Below are positions 43,332 to 51,422 of a stretch of DNA of 64,000 nucleotides, in pieces (the stretch's first letter is position 1; each line of letters begins with the position of its first letter). The position numbers and the translations under genes were made by a program. Where the stretch lies: contig NZ_JAHBGI010000003.1 in the NCBI RefSeq assembly GCF_018500185.1, forward strand, positions 1 to 64,000. Direction: 5' to 3'. This DNA comes from Litoribacter ruber. GTDB lineage: Bacteria > Bacteroidota > Bacteroidia > Cytophagales > Cyclobacteriaceae. The notes beneath the pieces are model-generated. The model saw only the letters and a program-made list of their open reading frames with translations. It did no database searches and had not been told where the DNA came from.

Positions 43332-45154
43332 TATTCTTTTGTTGAAAATTCTTGCATTTCGACCAGCTTGCGGTAAACTCCTTCTGTGAGCATGAGTTCC
43401 TGATGGGAACCTGTTTCAATTATCCTGCCATCTTCCAACACTACAATCAAATCCGCATTCTGAATGGTACTGAGCCTATGGGCAATGACCAAAGAGGTAC
43501 GGTTGCGCATCAGTTTGTTCAGGGCATCTTGTACCAGTTTTTCGGATTCGGTATCCAGAGCTGAGGTCGCTTCATCCAGCAACATGATGGGTGGATTTTT
43601 CAATACCGCCCGGGCTATGGAAATCCGCTGCTTTTGTCCACCGGACAGCTTCATCCCCCGATCACCAATATTGGTATCGTAGCCCTTTTCTGTTTCCAGA
43701 ATGAAATCATGGGCATTGGCAATCCTAGCTGCTGCTTCGATTTCCTCCTGGCTTGCATCTGGCTTTCCAAATGCGATGTTGTTTCGGATGGAGTCGTTGA
43801 AAAGAATCGATTCCTGATTGACCACCCCGATCTGGCTCCTGAGGGAGTCCATCGTCAGTTGCGTGATATCATGGCCATCAATCAAAATCTTCCCCCCCTG
43901 TGGTTCAATAAACCTTGGAATCAAATCCATCAAAGTTGATTTACCTCCCCCTGACGGACCAACTAGAGCAACTGTCTTGCCTTTTACGATTTTCAGGTTA
44001 ATATTATTGAGAACATTTCTGCCCGGATACGCAAAGTCCACATTTTCAAGGCTCAACTCATCTTGAAACTCCTTAAGAACTTTCGCATTTTTTGCATCCT
44101 TTATTTCTGGCTTCTCGTCTATAAGGGCCAGCACCCGCTCCCCTGCCGCAATGCCCGAGTGAACCGTGCTGAAGGAATCCGTAATTGCTTTGGCAGGTCG
44201 CATTACCTGCGAAAATATGGCGATGTAGGCGATAAATTCCGATGGGCTAAGCTCGGATCGGTTATCGATAATCAGGGATCCTCCATAAAGAACTATGATA
44301 GCCACCATGGTCACTCCCATAAATTCTGACACCGGAGAGGCCAACTGTTGCCTTTTGACCATCTTACGGCTCAGGTTCGAATACTTTTCGTTTTCCCAGT
44401 TAAACTTGTCTTTGATGCTTTCCGTCGCATTGAAGGCTTTGATAATTTTTATACCGGAAAGTGCCTCATCCAGGTAACTGATCATCACCCCATACATGTG
44501 CTGTGCCTCTGAGGCCTGCTTTTTCAACCGCTTTACGATTCTGGCTATCACAAAACCAGAAATGGGAATAATTAACAGAGAAAAAATAGTCAGCTTAAAT
44601 GAAATGGCAAATAGCATGAATATATAAGCAAGCAATTGCAAGGGTTCCTTAAAGATTACTTGAAGGGTACCGGTCACACTGAACTGCACGACCTGCACAT
44701 CGGAGGCAATCTTGGAAATGATATCCCCTTTGCGCTGGTTGCTGAAATAACCCACATGCATATCCATGATGTTGTCAAAAACCCTTCTCCGAAGGTTAAG
44801 AAGCGTATGAATCCTCAGGTTTTCCATCACCCGCTGGGATAGGTACCTGAAAATATTACTGAATAGCACAGAAATGACAATAACAGCACAAACAACTTTT
44901 AGAGCGCCGTATGGGCCAAACTGCTCATTGGCCAAATGGGCATAGTAATTAAGATAACCCACCGGATCGGTCCAGCTTTCAGGCTTGCGGGTTGGTCCTG
45001 CGTCCTTACTGGAAAAGAGGGTGTTGAGCAACGGAGCCAGCAGGGCTAGGTTAAGTGTATTGAAGATTACCCCAAGCAAGGTGAAAATCAAATAGGGGAT
45101 GGCGAATTTTTCTATTGGCTTGGCAAAGGAAAGTAACCGAAAGTATGTTTTCAT
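43331..45154 (-). CDS. ABC transporter, fused permease-ATPase (MsbA-like exporter)
   Basis: 607 residues. Six membrane helices lie at ~20-340. The ATPase domain (~365-607) has Walker A GPSGGGKST (399-407), a Q-loop VNQESILFND, signature LSGGQKQR (~507), Walker B IMLLDEATSALD and a switch His in VIAHRLSTI. Type IV exporter fold, expected to work as a homodimer. MsbA moves lipid A-core in other bacteria. Here the adjacent WbsX gene suggests a glycan or lipid-linked glycan substrate, though this is inferred. Confidence 0.94.
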   Translation of the reverse strand: MKTYFRLLSFAKPIEKFAIPYLIFTLLGVIFNTLNLALLAPLLNTLFSSKDAGPTRKPESWTDPVGYLNYYAHLANEQFGPYGALKVVCAVIVISVLFSNIFRYLSQRVMENLRIHTLLNLRRRVFDNIMDMHVGYFSNQRKGDIISKIASDVQVVQFSVTGTLQVIFKEPLQLLAYIFMLFAISFKLTIFSLLIIPISGFVIARIVKRLKKQASEAQHMYGVMISYLDEALSGIKIIKAFNATESIKDKFNWENEKYSNLSRKMVKRQQLASPVSEFMGVTMVAIIVLYGGSLIIDNRSELSPSEFIAYIAIFSQVMRPAKAITDSFSTVHSGIAAGERVLALIDEKPEIKDAKNAKVLKEFQDELSLENVDFAYPGRNVLNNINLKIVKGKTVALVGPSGGGKSTLMDLIPRFIEPQGGKILIDGHDITQLTMDSLRSQIGVVNQESILFNDSIRNNIAFGKPDASQEEIEAAARIANAHDFILETEKGYDTNIGDRGMKLSGGQKQRISIARAVLKNPPIMLLDEATSALDTESEKLVQDALNKLMRNRTSLVIAHRLSTIQNADLIVVLEDGRIIETGSHQELMLTEGVYRKLVEMQEFSTKE

Positions 45155-45328
45155 TATATATCTTTACAGGATGCACCTGTGACGTATCTGGTAATTTAAG
45201 TCCGCAAAATTACTAAATCTATAACGATTCAGGCTAGAAATCCTTTTGAAAATCAAAAACTAATGCCTCAACAGCCAGTTCCCACTAGTAGAATTGCCAA
45301 AAACCCTGATCATAATAGGCTTAAGACC

Positions 45329-45988
45329 ATGAGTAAATCCCTAGTATCCTTCAGTTTCTTTAATTTCCCTTTTGCTCAAAAATGGTGGGCCCTGAGGCAG
45401 ATGCAGCATTCAGACTTGGAGGTTCCGGGAGCCAGTTTTGCAAAATTACTGGGAAGCGGAGGAGGCTCAGGTTTTTCCCTCAAGCCCGATTTTGGAACTT
45501 ACGTCATTATGTGCATTTGGGATTCAGCTGAGAAAGCCAAGGCCTGGGAGAACACCGATCTGTTTTCAACCTTTGCCTCCAAAAGCCATAGCCACCAAAC
45601 TCACTGGATGTCCTGCCTTCAGTCATATGGCTGCTGGGAAGATGGCAACCCTTTCCAAAATTATGAAATGGCAGCCTATACCGATGGGCCTGTTTTTGCC
45701 TTGACCAGAGCAAGTATTGACAAAACCAAGTTATTGGCTTTTTGGAGGAATGTGCCCGTGACTACAAAGGCGCTTTATGACTCCCCGGGACTTATTTTTG
45801 CTAAAGGGATTGGACAATTCCCCTTGGTGGAACAGGCCACATTTTCCCAATGGAAAGACCTGGAAAGCATGAAAAACTTCGCTTACCAGTCGGATCATAA
45901 GCAGGTCCTTAAGATGGCCAATAAAGAAGGGTGGTTTAGGGAAGATCTTTTTGCAAGGTTTATTCCGGTTGACATCAATGACCTGTGA
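45329..45988 (+). CDS. crtA: Spheroidene monooxygenase-like protein (CrtA family)
   Basis: 219 residues from ATG 45329 (MSKSLVSFSFFNFPFAQKWW). The frame can be opened at 45263, but the extra residues are not family-like. FAKLLGSGGGSGFSLKPDFGTYVIMCIWDS, SLQSYGCW-type text (CLQSYGCWEDGNPF) and PVFALTRASI resemble CrtA, which adds oxo groups to acyclic carotenoids and binds haem. Bacteroidota homologues accompany carotenoid pathways, so a ketocarotenoid role is plausible. No other carotenoid genes are in the window. Ten bases before the GluQRS-like gene. Confidence 0.85.
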   Translation: MSKSLVSFSFFNFPFAQKWWALRQMQHSDLEVPGASFAKLLGSGGGSGFSLKPDFGTYVIMCIWDSAEKAKAWENTDLFSTFASKSHSHQTHWMSCLQSYGCWEDGNPFQNYEMAAYTDGPVFALTRASIDKTKLLAFWRNVPVTTKALYDSPGLIFAKGIGQFPLVEQATFSQWKDLESMKNFAYQSDHKQVLKMANKEGWFREDLFARFIPVDINDL

Positions 45989-45998
45989 GCCAGATTTC

Positions 45999-46877
45999 AT
46001 GAAATTTATCAAAACCAGACTTGCTCCTACCCCAAGTGGTTACCTGCATTTAGGAAATGTGCTCAACTTCCTGATCACCGCCGCCTTGGCCCGCCAACAG
46101 GGAGCGACCATCCTGCTGCGTATTGATGATTTGGATCAAGCCCGTAAAAGGGCAGCATATGTCCAAGATATTTTTGAAACACTTGAATACCTCGAAATCC
46201 CCTTTGATGAAGGACCAAAAGATATGAAGGATTTTGAAAACAATTGGTCTCAGGTCCATCGGCTTCCTTTATACCAAAATGCCTTAGAGGGTTTGAAAGC
46301 ACAAAAAGCAATTTTTTCATGTTCTTGCAGCCGCAAACAGATTTTATCCCGAAGCAAAAAGGGCATCTACAAAGGCAAATGTATTCCTAAAAACCTTCTT
46401 TTTGAGAAAAAAGATTGCTGCTGGAGATGTAGGGTAAAAGGAAAAACCGTCACCAGCTATCAAACACTTGAAGGACACAAAAAAGAAATCCAATTACCCA
46501 AAAAGCTGCAGCACTTCATCGTCAGAAGAAAAGACCTACTGCCGGCCTACCAAATAGCCTCCTTGGTGGACGATCTCCATTATGGAATTGATATGATTGT
46601 ACGCGGGGAAGACTTATTGGGCTCCACCGCCGCCCAACTCATTTTAAGTGAGATACTAGATGAAGCTAATTTTGCCAACATCCGCTTTTATCATCACCCT
46701 TTAATCAAAGACGAATCATCCATCAAGCTTTCCAAGTCAGCAGGAAGCACTTCCATCCACTTCATGCGCAGCATCGGAATCCCACCCTCTGACATCTACA
46801 AAATGGTTAGCGATTTTCTAAAAATGGAACCTGTAAATAAATTTGAGGAATTCGTTGAGGGATTTAGAATGGGTTGA
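45999..46877 (+). CDS. Glutamyl-Q tRNA(Asp) synthetase-like protein (truncated GluRS paralogue)
   Basis: 292 residues from ATG 45999 (MKFIKTRLAPTPSGYLHLGN). It has the class I signature HLGN (HIGH-like), ILLRIDDLDQARKRAAY, a zinc-knuckle-like CSCSRKQI...KGKC, LLPAYQIASLVDD, and KLSKSAGS (KMSKS-like), but lacks the anticodon-binding domain of GluRS. That architecture is GluQRS (YadB), which glutamylates queuosine in tRNA-Asp. An alternative is a truncated GluRS with another target. Confidence 0.88.
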   Translation: MKFIKTRLAPTPSGYLHLGNVLNFLITAALARQQGATILLRIDDLDQARKRAAYVQDIFETLEYLEIPFDEGPKDMKDFENNWSQVHRLPLYQNALEGLKAQKAIFSCSCSRKQILSRSKKGIYKGKCIPKNLLFEKKDCCWRCRVKGKTVTSYQTLEGHKKEIQLPKKLQHFIVRRKDLLPAYQIASLVDDLHYGIDMIVRGEDLLGSTAAQLILSEILDEANFANIRFYHHPLIKDESSIKLSKSAGSTSIHFMRSIGIPPSDIYKMVSDFLKMEPVNKFEEFVEGFRMG

Positions 46878-46993
46878 ACTTATTCCCGACAGCTATAGAT
46901 GGATTGAAGAGTTGAGCCGGAATAATTCTCCCTTAGAAAAGTACAACGAATTCTTAATCCATAGCAAAACAGGCGGGAATGTGTAAGGAAGAT

Positions 46994-47049
46994 GGCCGAC
47001 ATCCTGCCTACATCCTACCGATATCCTACTGACATCCTCCTAACATCCC
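46994..47049. repeat. Short 11-bp tandem repeat (gacatcct units)
   Basis: Roughly four and a half imperfect copies of an 11-bp unit (GACATCCTGCC, TACATCCTACC, GATATCCTACT, GACATCCTCCT). Similar catccgacatc text occurs at 21671-21712 and 63911-63935, so the unit may be dispersed between genes in this genome. Confidence 0.5.
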
Positions 47050-47161
47050 TTAATTTTACTGCTGACAGGATTGTATTATGGTGCTGTATCCAAACTATTT
47101 CTCTTCAATTCTCTTATCTAAGTAAACCCAGACTTCAGATATAATTAAATCAAGCAAAAAC

Positions 47162-48220
47162 ATGGAAACCACAACAGTAAAAGCCTTCGGTGCAGCTTCA
47201 AAAGAGGCGGATTTGGACCAAATGGACATTAAACGCAGATCGGTGACCTCAACGGATGTCGAAATTGAAATCCTGTATTGCGGGGTTTGCCATTCGGATT
47301 TACACACGGCCAGAAATGACTGGGGAGGCACTATATATCCGACCATACCCGGCCATGAGATCATTGGTAAGGTCACTCAAGTTGGTGAAGAAGTTTCCAA
47401 ATATAAAGTTGGTGACCTTGTCGGCGTAGGGTGTATGGTGGACAGCTGTAGAACCTGCGAGAGCTGTAAAATGGACCTGGAACAGTATTGTAAAAATGGC
47501 TTTACTGGCACTTATAATGGAAAAGAAAAGTACCTAGATGAACAGACCTTTGGGGGGTATTCTCAGAAAATTGTGGTTGAGGAACATTTTGTATTGAAGG
47601 TCCCCACGAATTTAGACACAGCGGCGGTTGCCCCCTTGCTGTGTGCCGGGATCACTACTTGGTCCCCCTTGAGGCATTGGAATGTAAAAGAAGGCAGCAA
47701 GGTTGCTGTAGTCGGGCTGGGTGGTCTAGGACATATGGCTATTAAGCTGGCCAAAGGACTGGGGGCATCGGTAGCGCTATTCTCAAGGTCAGAAGGCAAA
47801 ATAGAAGATGCCAAAAGGCTTGGAGCAGATGAAGTCATCATTTCAACCGACTCCGACCAAATGAAGAAATCAAGAGGAAAATTTGATCTAATCATAGACA
47901 CAGTCCCTTACGCCCATGATCTTAATCCCTATGTCAGCACATTAAATATCAATGGCACATTGGTATTGGTTGGCTATTTAGGAGACCTTGACCCCATCTT
48001 AAATTCTGTTCCAATGATCCTTGGAAGAAAATCAGTGGCCGGATCAGTGATCGGAGGCATCGCCGAAACGCAGGAAATGCTCGATTTCTGTGGAGAGCAT
48101 AACATCGTCTCGGATATAGAAATGATCAAAATGCAGGAAATCAACACGGCCTATGAAAGAATGCTCAAAAGCGACGTAAAATACCGCTTTGTTATTGATA
48201 TGGCTTCGTTGAAGGATTAG
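47162..48220 (+). CDS. Zinc-dependent alcohol dehydrogenase, NAD(P)-linked (AdhC/YahK-like)
   Basis: 352 residues. Catalytic zinc ligands are C39 in CGVCHSDLHTARNDWG, the GHEIIGKVTQVGEEV His, and a later Cys (LLCAGITT). Structural zinc cysteines are in SCRTCESCKMDLEQYC. The Rossmann fold VAVVGLGGLGHMAIKLAKGL binds the cofactor. Close to cinnamyl-alcohol dehydrogenase/YahK-type aldehyde reductases, which prefer NADPH and reduce a wide range of aldehydes. The physiological substrate is unknown. Confidence 0.92.
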   Translation: METTTVKAFGAASKEADLDQMDIKRRSVTSTDVEIEILYCGVCHSDLHTARNDWGGTIYPTIPGHEIIGKVTQVGEEVSKYKVGDLVGVGCMVDSCRTCESCKMDLEQYCKNGFTGTYNGKEKYLDEQTFGGYSQKIVVEEHFVLKVPTNLDTAAVAPLLCAGITTWSPLRHWNVKEGSKVAVVGLGGLGHMAIKLAKGLGASVALFSRSEGKIEDAKRLGADEVIISTDSDQMKKSRGKFDLIIDTVPYAHDLNPYVSTLNINGTLVLVGYLGDLDPILNSVPMILGRKSVAGSVIGGIAETQEMLDFCGEHNIVSDIEMIKMQEINTAYERMLKSDVKYRFVIDMASLKD

Positions 48221-48240
48221 AGTGGTTTAGAAGTTTATTT

Positions 48241-48265
48241 CCCGATGGGTGCTGCGCACATCGGG
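48241..48265. repeat. Hairpin after the alcohol dehydrogenase gene
   Basis: CCCGATG (48241-48247) and CATCGGG (48259-48265) form a 7-bp stem with an 11-nt loop, 20 bp past the stop, followed at 48302-48316 by a second small hairpin CAAGGCT-G-AGCCTTG. Neither has a T tail. Confidence 0.5.
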
Positions 48266-48364
48266 AGGTTTAGGAGTTTAGTAAAATTGATTTAATTGTT
48301 CCAAGGCTGAGCCTTGAGACCTAAACACGCTCCTTCATATCTTTGCGATTAAGCGGTTCGAAAA

Positions 48365-48401
48365 AACAAAAATGCCAAGTCAAAGACTTGGCATTTTTGT
48401 T
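48365..48401. terminator. Bidirectional terminator between adh-like and S10 peptidase genes
   Basis: Perfect 17-bp stem (AACAAAAATGCCAAGTC pairing with GACTTGGCATTTTTGTT) and a 3-nt loop. The outer A/T part gives a T-run on both strands between convergent genes. Confidence 0.9.
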
Positions 48402-48440
48402 ACTTTTGGAGTCTACTCCGGTCTCCGTCTTCAATCTCTA

Positions 48441-49919
48441 TCAATACCTCGCAGGAGCTCCTTTTTCTGGCGTCGACTTCAAGATAAATTGTCGTATATC
48501 CTCATTGGAGGTTTCCAAATCCTCTGCGCGCAGGTACATCATGTGACCACTGCGGTACCCTTTCCAGTCCATTCTGTCTTTCAGTTTGCCACTTGGATCC
48601 ATTTGCCACAAATTATATTTGGCATTGAAGTAATCAGTACCTCCATCATAGTAACCGGACTGAACCAACAAATGAAGGAAAGGATTCTGAGCCATAGCAG
48701 AACGGAGATTCTCCCCTGTCCTATCACCGCTTCTGTCCCAAGGGTGCACAGGTCCGAATAAATTATACGTTAGGTCAGTTTCATATTTCAAAACGTTCCT
48801 TACATAATAGTTCATGGCCGGTGCAAAGGCATGGTTCCAAGCAGTAAGGGCTGGGTCATGATCGGGACGCTCTCCGGAGCCCTGGCGATCAATCCCCCTA
48901 TAACGGCTGTCCAATCTTCCAATTGTTAGTCCTTCTTCCCTCATCAGCTCTTTCCAGAAAAAGTTTGTGGGTACAGCCAAGTTATGCTCCAAGATCACCT
49001 TTTCACTCATTCCCGAATAGCGGGCCATCTTTTCGGCAAGTTCCTTTTTGCGGTCTTCCTCCAAATATCCACCTTTCACCATCGCTGGGATCAACTCATT
49101 GATGGTAAACTCCTCCACTTCAGGAAGTAGGTCGTCCAAATCCTGGTTTTGAAGATCGGAATCCAACATTTCATGAAACCAAGCCGTTGCGGCGTAATAA
49201 GGCAAATAATTGGCAGCTGACACAGGTCCCCCTCTATCAATTCCTAATCCGGTAGGCGACACCAAGATCACACCGTTGAAAAACATCCAATGGGAATTTT
49301 GCAATCTGTTGACCATTCCGGCCACTCTTGTGGTACCGTAACTTTCTCCAATAAGGTATTTTGGGGAAGCCCATCTGTTCTGTCTAGTCACAAATGTATT
49401 AACCCAATCAGACAGGTATTCAATATCGGCATTTACGCCGAAAAACTTCTTTCTATCAGTTTCCTTGTCTACAATTCTGGAATAGCCAGTATTGACCGGA
49501 TCTACATACACGATATCAGCTACATCCAAGATGGAGTGCGGGTTAGAACGGGTCCCGTATGGCTGCGTTGGATTACCCTCATCGTCCATATTCAGTAATA
49601 CTGGCCCGGTATAGGCAATGTGCATCCATATGGAAGCGGAGCCTGGGCCACCGTTGAAGGAAATCACCAATGGTCTGGTAGCTTTATCACTAACATCAGT
49701 TCTTTCGTAATAGGTGTAGAACAAAGAGGCGATTGGCTTGCCATCCTCATTCCAGACAGGCTGGGTACCCGCAGTGGCAGAATATGGGACACGCTTGCCA
49801 TTGATGGTAATCTCGTGATTGGTGGTATTAGCCGACTCCACTTCGATCTGCCTTTCTTGGGAAAAGGATACAAATTGAACTGAGATCAGCAAACTCAGCA
49901 TCAGTATAGTTTTTTTCAT
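48441..49919 (-). CDS. S10-family serine carboxypeptidase-like protein, secreted
   Basis: 492 residues. Signal peptide 1-20 (ending FVSFSQ). LVISFNGGPGSASIWMH carries the oxyanion-hole NGGPGS motif; YLIGESYGTTRVAG has the nucleophile Ser (G-E-S-Y-G). The acid and base are likely in QSGYYDGGTDYFNAKY (Asp) and YRSGHMMYLR (His). The family removes C-terminal residues from peptides and is usually active at low pH. Transcribed alone, between two terminators. Confidence 0.92.
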   Translation of the reverse strand: MKKTILMLSLLISVQFVSFSQERQIEVESANTTNHEITINGKRVPYSATAGTQPVWNEDGKPIASLFYTYYERTDVSDKATRPLVISFNGGPGSASIWMHIAYTGPVLLNMDDEGNPTQPYGTRSNPHSILDVADIVYVDPVNTGYSRIVDKETDRKKFFGVNADIEYLSDWVNTFVTRQNRWASPKYLIGESYGTTRVAGMVNRLQNSHWMFFNGVILVSPTGLGIDRGGPVSAANYLPYYAATAWFHEMLDSDLQNQDLDDLLPEVEEFTINELIPAMVKGGYLEEDRKKELAEKMARYSGMSEKVILEHNLAVPTNFFWKELMREEGLTIGRLDSRYRGIDRQGSGERPDHDPALTAWNHAFAPAMNYYVRNVLKYETDLTYNLFGPVHPWDRSGDRTGENLRSAMAQNPFLHLLVQSGYYDGGTDYFNAKYNLWQMDPSGKLKDRMDWKGYRSGHMMYLRAEDLETSNEDIRQFILKSTPEKGAPARY

Positions 49920-49940
49920 TTGGGTTAAGTTTTATTTGCA

Positions 49941-49971
49941 AAAAAACCTATCCAGCATCACTGAATAGGTT
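49941..49971 (-). terminator. Intrinsic terminator after the DUF4221-like gene
   Basis: On the minus strand, stem AACCTAT/ATAGGTT enclosing a 13-nt loop, then TTTTTT. It lies about 70 bp past the stop of the gene at 50043. Confidence 0.75.
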
Positions 49972-50042
49972 CCTAATATAAAACATTATGGATAAACTAT
50001 ATCTGAACTTTCTATAAATACTGCTTTAACCTGATAAGCGGA

Positions 50043-51176
50043 TTAGTCTCTAAATGACTTATTGACATCCAAAACCAAGAACCTGACCTCTTCAGGTTTT
50101 TTTTGCTGACAGATCTGGAGCAGGATTCCCTCTTTGATCACAGTCAGTTTCATATGGTCCAAAGGCTCTGAGCCTGGGACTTTGATTTCAGACAGCAAGT
50201 TGAAATTTTTGTCAATAACCTGAATTGAAAAAGGTCGTCGGGCCAAACTGTTGCCATTGTCATGATGATGGGCTACAGTTCTGTAAAACAACTGCCTGTT
50301 TTCATCATAATAAATGTTGTGGTAAAATCCATTCGGGTTGCTGTATTGGATTACGTTTCCGAATTGGTCTTTTTGTGGTCTAATTCGGTTATCGTTGAGG
50401 AAAGGACTTTCAGCCTTACTCGATTTGGCCTTGTTATTCTTGAATTTATAAGCTTTGAGTTCAGGATCTTTCAAGTAAGAAATCACCAACCTTTCCTCGT
50501 CTTTCATTTTCAAGGTGGTAAATTCATATTTTGGACTGGGTAGATTGTTTGACTTATAAGTCGATTTAGGATATCCCGCAAATTCTTTTTCAACTTCCCC
50601 GGCTGCTAGGTCATATACAATCATGGCCGGCTTCCCTTTCAAGGTGAAGCTTCCATTCTTTTGGTAAGCATGCATAATAGGCAAATAGGCCTTTTGGTCC
50701 ATCACAGCAAAGTTATTAAGATGGTCCGACACACTTATCGCATATTCTTCATTATCCAACTCCTGCGTGACCAGCCAATGTTCCACCATTTTTCCAGCAC
50801 TATCAAGCTGAATCAAATTCCCTTTCTGGCTGAGCATATAAATTTCATTTGGACTCATGATATCGAAGGAAACTGCCTTGAACCCAGGCAACCCCTCCAC
50901 TACAGGGGGATTAATGGTTTTGATGTGGGTTTTAGTCCAAAGGTCAAAGATTTCGAAACCTCCCTTTTTACAATCAAAAACATATAAAAAATCAGCCCCC
51001 TTATGGTTGGTCACCATCTTCATTCGGTAAGATTCAGGAAACTTGCTGTGGTTTAGTACCAGTGTATCACTGATGATATCGTGAAATTCGATTACAGGAG
51101 TGTGTCTCTGACCTTCCACCTCATGGGCACAAAGAAAACAACAGTAAAATACTAAAAAGGCCACCAAACGAAACAT
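50043..51176 (-). CDS. Secreted beta-propeller-like protein (DUF4221-like)
   Basis: 377 residues from ATG 51176 (MFRLVAFLVFYCCFLCAHEVEG); a TTG at 51182 is in the same frame. A signal peptide precedes repeated strand motifs (GADFLYVFDCKKGGFEIFDL, PNEIYMLSQKGNLIQLDSAG, ENRQLFYRTVAHHH) that suggest a six-bladed propeller. Similar Bacteroidota proteins carry the label DUF4221 or '6-bladed beta-propeller', with no known reaction. The family assignment is tentative. Cys residues in the signal region (CCFLC) may allow lipid modification. Confidence 0.83.
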   Translation of the reverse strand: MFRLVAFLVFYCCFLCAHEVEGQRHTPVIEFHDIISDTLVLNHSKFPESYRMKMVTNHKGADFLYVFDCKKGGFEIFDLWTKTHIKTINPPVVEGLPGFKAVSFDIMSPNEIYMLSQKGNLIQLDSAGKMVEHWLVTQELDNEEYAISVSDHLNNFAVMDQKAYLPIMHAYQKNGSFTLKGKPAMIVYDLAAGEVEKEFAGYPKSTYKSNNLPSPKYEFTTLKMKDEERLVISYLKDPELKAYKFKNNKAKSSKAESPFLNDNRIRPQKDQFGNVIQYSNPNGFYHNIYYDENRQLFYRTVAHHHDNGNSLARRPFSIQVIDKNFNLLSEIKVPGSEPLDHMKLTVIKEGILLQICQQKKPEEVRFLVLDVNKSFRD

Positions 51177-51369
51177 ATCCAATTATTGATTTAAAAAATA
51201 ATCACCAAATACAAATTCAATAATACATGATACAATTATTATACCATGAGCACTTTCTTCAAGATTAAATATTTATTTTTTTAATTAAAAAAATCACATT
51301 TTTACTTAAACAATATCAAAAAATCAAATCTATTTACAATTCACATGTTTAAATGATAGCTTAAGCCAT

Positions 51370-51398
51370 AAAAAAACCCCTCAACAGTAGTCAAGGGG
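51370..51398 (-). terminator. Intrinsic terminator after the CapD-like gene
   Basis: On the minus strand, CCCCT...AGGGG stem with a 12-nt loop followed by TTTTTTT, 25 bp past the stop at 51423. The stem is short but G/C-rich. Confidence 0.75.
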
Positions 51399-51422
51399 CG
51401 TAGTGGTTAAATTGAGAAATTG

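Noticed and set aside
45263-45328. Upstream ATG for the CrtA-like gene
   Set aside because: The 22 extra residues (QQPVPTSRIAKNPDHNR) are not family-like; the conserved sequence begins at MSKSLVSFSFF.
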